8,327 bases of DNA, taken from NCBI GenBank assembly GCA_017557475.1, contig JAFYYO010000186.1, forward strand, positions 1 through 8,327. The letters are read 5' to 3'. The notes below the pieces were generated by a model. That model was not told the origin of the DNA, made no database searches, and saw only the letters and a program-made list of their open reading frames with translations. Made by a program: the position numbers and the translations under genes. Shown here piece after piece: positions 1-8,327 of the stretch. Position 1 is the first letter of the stretch; each line of letters opens with the position of its first letter. The stretch is from Bacteroidaceae bacterium. GTDB taxonomy: Bacteria > Bacteroidota > Bacteroidia > Bacteroidales > Bacteroidaceae.

Positions 1-437
1 AAGGACTCGTTTACGCACTCTACGCCATCATCGGCCTGAGTGTCGTCGGTATATTCCTATATAATAATCCGTCGGCATACAAGAATCCGATACTCGGTCC
101 TCTGTTGAACATCGGTGGAGGCGTCTGGGCAACTTACGGAATGGCAACAGGTTTGCTTGGCGACTTGCTGAGCTACATTCGCCTCTTCGCCCTCGGTCTG
201 ACTGGTGGTGTGCTTGGCGGAGTGTTCAACTCGCTTGCCTACGATATGACTTCAAGCCTGCCTTGGATGATCCGTTGGCTGCCGATGGTGCTCATCTTGC
301 TTGCAGGCCACGGCATCACCTTCGCGCTGAGCATGATAAGTGCATTCGTTCATCCGATGCGACTGACGTTCGTCGAGTTCTTCAAGAACGCGGACTTCAG
401 CGGCGGAGGCAAGGAGTACATGCCCTTCAGAAAGTAA
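1..437 (+). CDS. ntpI: V/A-type ATP synthase subunit I (a-subunit homologue), 3' part only
   Basis: This is the C-terminal 144 residues of the membrane stator subunit I. Reading starts in frame at base 3, the true start lies upstream of the window, and a TAA ends the gene at 435-437. Subunit I forms the half-channels through which ions reach the proteolipid ring of the V/A-ATPase. The segment GDLLSYIRLFALGL is the family hallmark; its Arg (codon 180-182) matches the essential arginine facing the ring carboxylate in V-ATPase a subunits. The second hallmark, FVHPMRLTFVEFF (about 345-383), matches the conserved last helix and its arginine. Several hydrophobic membrane segments are visible (for example residues encoded at 9-60, 160-240 and 270-345). 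The proteolipid gene follows after 50 nt, the usual I-K order in Bacteroidales. Identification is strong. The ion specificity must be judged from subunit K. Confidence 0.93.
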   Translation, partial: GLVYALYAIIGLSVVGIFLYNNPSAYKNPILGPLLNIGGGVWATYGMATGLLGDLLSYIRLFALGLTGGVLGGVFNSLAYDMTSSLPWMIRWLPMVLILLAGHGITFALSMISAFVHPMRLTFVEFFKNADFSGGGKEYMPFRK

Positions 438-454
438 AGAATTAGGAAACATAA

Positions 455-931
<477 letters not shown>

Positions 932-942
932 AGTTAGACACT

Positions 943-955
943 AAAAAAGGATAAT
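943..955 (+). promoter_or_regulatory. Possible ribosome binding site of the nucleotidyltransferase gene
   Basis: A purine run AAAAAAGG (943-950) lies five bases before the ATG at 956. This is one of the few Shine-Dalgarno-like sequences in the window. It supports the ATG at 956 as the start, in the short 24-nt gap after subunit K. Confidence 0.45.
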
Positions 956-1870
956 ATGAAACCGACACTTTTCCTCCTGGCTGCAGGTATGGGAAGCCGT
1001 TATGGCGGCCTAAAGCAGCTTGATACGCTGGGTCCTCAGGGACAAAGCATCATGGATTACAGCATCTACGATGCCATTCAGGCCGGCTTCGGCAAGATTG
1101 TTTGGGTCATTCGACGTGATTTCGAGGACCAGTTCCGCACGCAGATTCTCTCAAAATACGAGGGTCATGTGCCTTGTGAACTGTGCTTCCAAAGCCTCGA
1201 TGCCCTGCCAGAAGGCTTTACAGTCCCTGAAGGAAGGCAAAAACCTTGGGGCACAAACCACGCTGTAATGATGGGTAAGGACGTCATTAACGAGCCTTTC
1301 GCAGTCCTCAATTGCGACGATTTCTATGATCGAGACGCGTTTCGTGTGATGGCGAAGTTCCTTAGCGAGCTTCCCGAAGGCAGTACCGGCAAGTATGCTA
1401 TGGTGGGTTTCCGCGTAGATAACACTTTGAGCGAAAGCGGAACAGTTAGTCGCGGCATCTGCGAAAACGATGAGCAGACGCACTTGCTTACTGGCGTTGT
1501 TGAGCGCACAAAGATTGAACGTCACAATGGTGTCGTGCAGTATCTCGACGAGAACGACGAATGGGTAAGCATCCCTGACACCACTCCCGTCAGCATGAAC
1601 TTCTGGGGATTCACTCCGGACTACTTCAAGTACAGCGAAGACTACTTTAAGAAGTTCCTCTCCGACCCGAAGAATCAGGCAAACCTCAAGAGCGAGTTCT
1701 TCATTCCTCTGATGGTCGACCACCTGATTAAGACAGGTCAGGCCACTTGCGAGGTGCTCGACACGACCAGCAAATGGTTTGGCGTGACCTATCCTGAAGA
1801 CCGTCCTGAGGTTGTGGCAAAGCTTGCTGCGCTTCACGAGGCAGGTCAATATCCCGCACAAATGTTCTAA
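956..1870 (+). CDS. Sugar-phosphate nucleotidyltransferase-like protein
   Basis: A 304-residue cytoplasmic protein with the nucleotidyltransferase (GT-A-like) fold. The N-terminal signature LAAGMGSRYGGLKQ (residues 8-21) is the nucleotide-binding loop, with R15 and K20 in the usual catalytic/phosphate positions. PWGTNHAV (97-104) corresponds to the base-binding PxGTxxA motif. NCDDFY (119-124) corresponds to the metal-binding NxDDF motif, D121 or D122 being the likely Mg ligand. Known members join an NTP to a sugar phosphate (or phosphocholine), releasing pyrophosphate. The substrate cannot be read from the sequence. The C-terminus WFGVTYPEDRP is typical of a poorly characterised Bacteroidetes/Firmicutes subgroup of about 300 residues. 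It sits 24 nt after the V-ATPase gene and is followed by a hairpin terminator, so it is probably the last gene of that transcript. The functional link to the ATPase is unclear. Confidence 0.85.
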   Translation: MKPTLFLLAAGMGSRYGGLKQLDTLGPQGQSIMDYSIYDAIQAGFGKIVWVIRRDFEDQFRTQILSKYEGHVPCELCFQSLDALPEGFTVPEGRQKPWGTNHAVMMGKDVINEPFAVLNCDDFYDRDAFRVMAKFLSELPEGSTGKYAMVGFRVDNTLSESGTVSRGICENDEQTHLLTGVVERTKIERHNGVVQYLDENDEWVSIPDTTPVSMNFWGFTPDYFKYSEDYFKKFLSDPKNQANLKSEFFIPLMVDHLIKTGQATCEVLDTTSKWFGVTYPEDRPEVVAKLAALHEAGQYPAQMF

Positions 1871-1913
1871 AAATAGACTCGGCCTCACTCTCTTTCGGAG
1901 GGTGAGGCTATTT
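1871..1913 (+). terminator. Hairpin terminator after the nucleotidyltransferase gene
   Basis: An 11-bp stem, GCCTCACTCTC (1882-1892) with GAGGGTGAGGC (1898-1908), has one G-U pair and a TTTCG loop. AAATA (1871-1875) can also pair with TATTT (1909-1913) across a one-sided bulge. The following sequence TATTTGTCTT is T-rich but not a pure T-run, so termination may be partial. It begins directly after the stop codon at 1868-1870 and ends 10 nt before the next ATG. Confidence 0.62.
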
Positions 1914-1923
1914 GTCTTGGCTT

Positions 1924-3216
1924 ATGAAACGCTTTGCCTTTTCCTTCCTCACTCTTCTTGTTTCATTTGTCTGCGTGGCTCAAAGCACTTCAGACGACAC
2001 TCGTCGTATCCGCGAAGAGTTCCAAGACCGCAAGTTCGGCATCTTCCTTCATTGGGGCATATACTCCATGATGGGCGACGGAGAATGGGTGATGCACAAT
2101 CGCCACATCGACCGAGACGAATATGCAAAGCTCGCAGCAGGCTTCTATCCAAGCCAGTTCGATGCTCGCGAATGGACAAAACTCTTCAAGGAGGCAGGGG
2201 CAAAGTATGTCACTTTTACCAGCAGGCACCACGACGGCTTTTCGATGTGGCCGACGAAGGCAAGTCCTTATAACATCGTCGATGCCACACCTTATGGGAA
2301 AGATGTGGTGAAAGCACTTGCAGAGGCTTGCAGAGAGCAAGATTTGAAACTCCATTTCTACTACAGCCACATGGATTGGCAGCGAACGGACTATCCGACA
2401 GGAAGCTGCAAAAACTGTCCACACGACCCATCAACTACGAATTGGGAGAGCTATTATGCTTTCATGAATCGTCAGTTGACTGAGCTTCTGACCAATTATG
2501 GCCCGATTGGAGCCATTTGGTTCGACGGAATGTGGGACCACAAAGAGAAGGATTTCGACTGGCGACTCGAGGAGCAATACGCCCTCATCAAGCGTCTGCA
2601 ACCCAACTGCCTCATAGGAAACAACCATCATGGACAGCCTATCGGAGTCGAAGACTTTCAGCTTTTCGAGCAAGACTTGCCGGGTCAGAACACCGCAGGC
2701 TTCTCTGGAGGACAAGAAGTAGCACAGATTCCTTTGGAAACCTGCATGACGATGAACAACACTTGGGGTTATAGCATTACCGACATGAACTATAAAGATG
2801 GCGATGAACTCATTCGAAAGCTCGTCACGGCTGCAGGTCTGAATGCCAATTTCCTGTTGAATATCGGTCCTCGACCCGATGGAAAACTGCCCGACCAAGC
2901 AGTCGAGAGGCTCAAGCAGATTGGTGAATTCATGAAAGCCAACGGCTCGACCATCTATGGGACTCGAGGTGGATGCGTTCCTCCTCAAGCCTGGGGAGTG
3001 ACGACGCAAAAGGGGAAAGACCTCTTCATACATATTCTTTATAAGGTAGAGGACGGGCAAATCCTCTTGCCTCTCACGGAACAGAAACTCTCGAAAGTCA
3101 GCATGTTCAGCGACGGAACACCTTTGAAGTTCAAACGCGACAAGGAAGGCTATCGCATCTTCCTGACCAAACAACCTGAAACAATTGATTGCATCCTTAA
3201 AGCAACACTAAAATAA
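1924..3216 (+). CDS. Secreted alpha-L-fucosidase, glycoside hydrolase family 29
   Basis: A 430-residue GH29 enzyme that hydrolyses alpha-L-fucosyl residues from glycans by a retaining mechanism. The ATG at 1924 gives a clean signal peptide (KR, hydrophobic core 4-18, likely cleavage after CVA at 19); the in-frame TTG at 1912 lies in the terminator arm and is unlikely. Early hallmarks are FGIFLHWGIYSM (38-49) and TSRHHDGFSMW, the substrate-binding His-His pair. IWFDG places the nucleophile at D201. LETCMTMNNTWGY (271-283) offers E272 as the likely acid/base. A C-terminal beta-sandwich follows NIGPRPDG. Overall length fits a one-domain GH29 with its small C-terminal domain and no extra lectin module. 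Uridine kinase starts 1 nt after the stop. No good promoter is visible between the upstream hairpin and the start, so read-through may feed this gene. Linkage specificity and GH29-A/B subfamily are not decidable by eye. Confidence 0.93.
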   Translation: MKRFAFSFLTLLVSFVCVAQSTSDDTRRIREEFQDRKFGIFLHWGIYSMMGDGEWVMHNRHIDRDEYAKLAAGFYPSQFDAREWTKLFKEAGAKYVTFTSRHHDGFSMWPTKASPYNIVDATPYGKDVVKALAEACREQDLKLHFYYSHMDWQRTDYPTGSCKNCPHDPSTTNWESYYAFMNRQLTELLTNYGPIGAIWFDGMWDHKEKDFDWRLEEQYALIKRLQPNCLIGNNHHGQPIGVEDFQLFEQDLPGQNTAGFSGGQEVAQIPLETCMTMNNTWGYSITDMNYKDGDELIRKLVTAAGLNANFLLNIGPRPDGKLPDQAVERLKQIGEFMKANGSTIYGTRGGCVPPQAWGVTTQKGKDLFIHILYKVEDGQILLPLTEQKLSKVSMFSDGTPLKFKRDKEGYRIFLTKQPETIDCILKATLK

Positions 3217-3217
3217 C

Positions 3218-3829
3218 ATGTATATCATCGGCATCGCCGGAGGCACAGGCTCTGGCAAAACAACAGTCGTAAAGAAGATTCTTGAGACGCTTCCCACGGA
3301 TAGAGTGGCGCTCATACCGCAAGACTCATACTACAACGACACCACTCATCTCACACCAGAAGAGCGTCGTCGCATCAACTTCGACCATCCGGATGCCTTC
3401 GACTGGAAGCTTCTTACCCAACAGATACAGGCTCTCAGGGAAGGAAAGAGCATCGAACAGCCCACCTACAGCTACATTATCAGCAACCGTTTGCCGGAAA
3501 CAGTCCACATCGAGCCTTGCGAAGTCATCATCATCGAAGGCATCATGGCCTTGTGGAAGAAGCAGTTGCGCGACTTGATGGACTTGAAGATATTCGTCGA
3601 TGCCGACCCCGATGAGCGACTTATCCGCGTCATTCAGCGAGATACGGTAGAGAGAGGACGCACCACACAGATGGTTCTCGACCGTTATCGCGATGTTCTC
3701 AAGCCGATGCATGAGGAGTTCATCGAGCCTACGAAACGTTATGCCGACCTCATTATCCCGCAAGGCGGCAACAATCAGCAGGCCATCGAGATCATGAGGA
3801 CGTACATTATTCATAGAATTAAGCCGTGA
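3218..3829 (+). CDS. udk: Uridine kinase
   Basis: A 203-residue cytoplasmic kinase that phosphorylates uridine and cytidine to UMP and CMP in pyrimidine salvage. The Walker A loop GGTGSGKT is at residues 8-15. QDSYYND (35-41) contains the catalytic Asp (D36) and the nucleoside-binding tyrosines. NFDHPDAFDW (54-63) and QPTYSY (81-86) are family signatures, and VIIIEGI (103-109) is the Walker B-like strand. The lid region carries RDTVERGRT. Length matches Udk (about 200-215). The ATG begins 1 nt after the fucosidase stop, and the TGA overlaps the GTG of the following gene by 4 nt (GTGA), so translational coupling is likely. There is no apparent biochemical link with the fucosidase. Assignment is firm. 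Confidence 0.95.
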   Translation: MYIIGIAGGTGSGKTTVVKKILETLPTDRVALIPQDSYYNDTTHLTPEERRRINFDHPDAFDWKLLTQQIQALREGKSIEQPTYSYIISNRLPETVHIEPCEVIIIEGIMALWKKQLRDLMDLKIFVDADPDERLIRVIQRDTVERGRTTQMVLDRYRDVLKPMHEEFIEPTKRYADLIIPQGGNNQQAIEIMRTYIIHRIKP

Positions 3830-4980
3830 GGATCCCCCAACCCCCTTTAGGGGGAGCTCTCTTTCTCCTTTTCTTGCTTTTATTTTTTTGTGCTTGCGCA
3901 CCCAAGCAAGAGAAGCCTTCGTCTCCTCCTCCCCTTTTTGGGGAAGTAGAAGAGGGCACTTACGACCTTCACGAAATACAGGCTAGCGGTACGATTATTG
4001 CGGGAACTTTGAGCGGACCAGACACCTATTATGAGTATCACGGCAAAGGAATGGGCCTGCAATACAAGCTTGCCGAAGCCTTTGCACAAAGCATCGGAGT
4101 CGTCTTGCAGATGGAAATCTCCCCTGATACCGCGTCTCTCTTAAGGAAGCTTGAGGCTGGAGAGATTGACTTCATTGCCCTCGAGATGCCGAAGTGGCAG
4201 GTTCGTGAGGACGAAAGTCTGCTGAAGAATGCGATTGCGGAGTGGTGGAAGCCAGAACGAGTCAAGCAAATCGAGAGTACGGCAAACAATACGACTGTTA
4301 CTGTGAAACGCCAGATGCGGCCAGTCATGCAGGATGCGACTCACGGAATCATCTCTGCATACGACGACCTCTTTCGCAAATATAGCAGTTCTGCCGGTTG
4401 GGATTGGCGCTTGCTTGCTGCGATGTGCTATCAGGAGTCGGGTTTCGACCCCCATGCAGTCTCGTCCATGGGAGCACAAGGACTCATGCAGTTGATGCCT
4501 TTCACAGCCGATGCGATGGGAGTTCCCAGGGATAAACGCTTCGATCCGGAGCAGAACATCGCCGCCTCAGCTCGTTATATTAGAAAGGTGAGCCAGTCGT
4601 TTTCGGACATCAGGGATGGCGAGGAGCGCATCAAGTTCACACTTGCAGCCTATAATGGAGGCGTTGGGCACGTTCAGGATGCACAGAATTTGGCTCGAAA
4701 GAACGGGCGAAATCACCAAGTTTGGCAAGAGGTTGCGCCCTTTATCTTAGGTCTTTCCGAGCCACAATACTACCGAGATCCTGATGTTTTGAACGGTTAC
4801 ATGCGTGGAAGCGAGACGGAAGCTTATGTCCGACTCATCATGAACCGATGGAATCAGTATCGCGGAAGTGCCCGTTCCTTCAGTAGTGGGAGCACGCCTG
4901 CACCAGCCAGGAAGAGTCTTCAGGATGGCGAATACAAGAGTGTCGTCAAGCCTGCCGAAGAGTGGACGCCTGAAGAGTAA
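3826..4980 (+). CDS. Putative lipoprotein lytic transglycosylase, MltF-like with shortened sensor domain
   Basis: A 384-residue envelope protein expected to cleave peptidoglycan between MurNAc and GlcNAc with anhydro-MurNAc formation. The N-terminus has a hydrophobic stretch (11-21) and FFCACAPK; C24 (or C22) is a plausible lipidation site, though the n-region has only one positive charge. Residues about 48-120 resemble the first lobe of a family-3 solute-binding domain (SGTIIAGTLSGPDTYYEYHG, then GLQYKLAEAFAQSIG and LEAGEIDFIA). The sequence then passes directly to WQVREDESLLKNAIAEWW, normally the end of that domain, so the second lobe appears absent. The SLT catalytic domain follows: CYQESGFDP with catalytic E204, GAQGLMQLMPFTA, then AAYNGGVGH (274-282). 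The tail from about 345 is low-complexity. The GTG start is preferred because no other in-frame start precedes the signal peptide and it is coupled to the udk stop. Family assignment is firm; lipidation and absence of the lobe are inferred. Confidence 0.88.
   Translation: MRIPQPPLGGALFLLFLLLFFCACAPKQEKPSSPPPLFGEVEEGTYDLHEIQASGTIIAGTLSGPDTYYEYHGKGMGLQYKLAEAFAQSIGVVLQMEISPDTASLLRKLEAGEIDFIALEMPKWQVREDESLLKNAIAEWWKPERVKQIESTANNTTVTVKRQMRPVMQDATHGIISAYDDLFRKYSSSAGWDWRLLAAMCYQESGFDPHAVSSMGAQGLMQLMPFTADAMGVPRDKRFDPEQNIAASARYIRKVSQSFSDIRDGEERIKFTLAAYNGGVGHVQDAQNLARKNGRNHQVWQEVAPFILGLSEPQYYRDPDVLNGYMRGSETEAYVRLIMNRWNQYRGSARSFSSGSTPAPARKSLQDGEYKSVVKPAEEWTPEE
3834..3855. repeat. C-run/G-run palindromic element, copy 1 (inside the transglycosylase start)
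   Basis: The sequence CCCCC AA CCCCC TTTA GGGGG A contains a 5-bp C5/G5 stem (3841-3845 with 3850-3854) around TTTA. Short C-run/G-run palindromes of this style are common as interspersed intergenic repeats in Bacteroidetes genomes (general knowledge, not checked here). It encodes PQPPLGG in the signal-peptide region. Confidence 0.5.
3925..3945. repeat. C-run/G-run palindromic element, copy 2 (weaker)
   Basis: A second element, CCTCCCC TTTTT GGGGAA, has a C4/G4 stem (3931-3934 with 3940-3943) around a T5 loop. It lies about 90 bp after copy 1 in the same reading frame and encodes PPPLFGE just after the putative lipidated cysteine. The resemblance to copy 1 is limited, so it may be only a related-looking proline-rich linker. 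Confidence 0.35.
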
Positions 4981-5003
4981 GAAAACAACCCCAGTGTCAT
5001 TGC

Positions 5004-8327
<3,324 letters not shown>

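Noticed and set aside
1151..1888. A 245-codon minus-strand open frame opposite the nucleotidyltransferase
   Set aside because: It is antisense to a gene with clear motifs and has no recognisable domain. It begins inside the terminator arm.
1912..1923. TTG at 1912 as the fucosidase start
   Set aside because: It lies in the terminator arm and only adds MSWL before the MKR of a normal signal peptide starting at the ATG 1924.
2431..3174. A 247-codon minus-strand open frame opposite the fucosidase
   Set aside because: A shadow of the GH29 gene, with no family motif.

Overview
The window looks like a chromosomal segment of a member of the Bacteroidales, probably Prevotella-like. Three things point there: a V/A-type ATPase operon ending in subunits I and K, a promoter of the Bacteroidetes type (TTTG, 19 nt, TAnnTTTG), and secreted glycoside hydrolases. 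Base composition is moderate. All recognised genes are on the + strand, and no RNA genes, transposases or CRISPR arrays were seen.

Region 1 (1-1913) is the end of the V/A-type ATPase operon. It holds the C-terminal part of membrane subunit I, then the rotor-ring proteolipid K, which carries a full Na+-type ligand set. A sugar-phosphate nucleotidyltransferase-like gene follows 24 nt later. A strong hairpin just after it looks like the terminator of this unit.

Region 2 (1924-4980) is a very tight three-gene cluster: a secreted GH29 alpha-L-fucosidase, uridine kinase 1 nt downstream, and a putative lipoprotein lytic transglycosylase whose GTG start overlaps the uridine kinase stop by 4 nt. The transglycosylase is unusual. 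Its periplasmic-binding-protein-like sensor domain appears to be a single lobe, and its signal-peptide region is encoded across two C-run/G-run palindromic elements that look like interspersed repeats.

Region 3 (4981-5315) is non-coding. Most of it is a tandem array with a strict 22-bp period, about nine units in two sequence families, the second family forming small CACG-loop hairpins. A short A/T stem-loop and a convincing Bacteroidetes promoter follow.

Region 4 (5316-8327, running off the window) is a large secreted LacZ-like GH2 enzyme preceded by a ricin-type beta-trefoil domain. It has both catalytic glutamates.

The fucosidase and the galactosidase-type enzyme suggest use of fucosylated or galactosylated glycans. 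No SusC/SusD pair or dedicated regulator is visible, so this is not shown to be a polysaccharide utilisation locus. The most interesting items are the 22-bp array, the one-lobe transglycosylase with a repeat-built N-terminus, and the trefoil-GH2 fusion.
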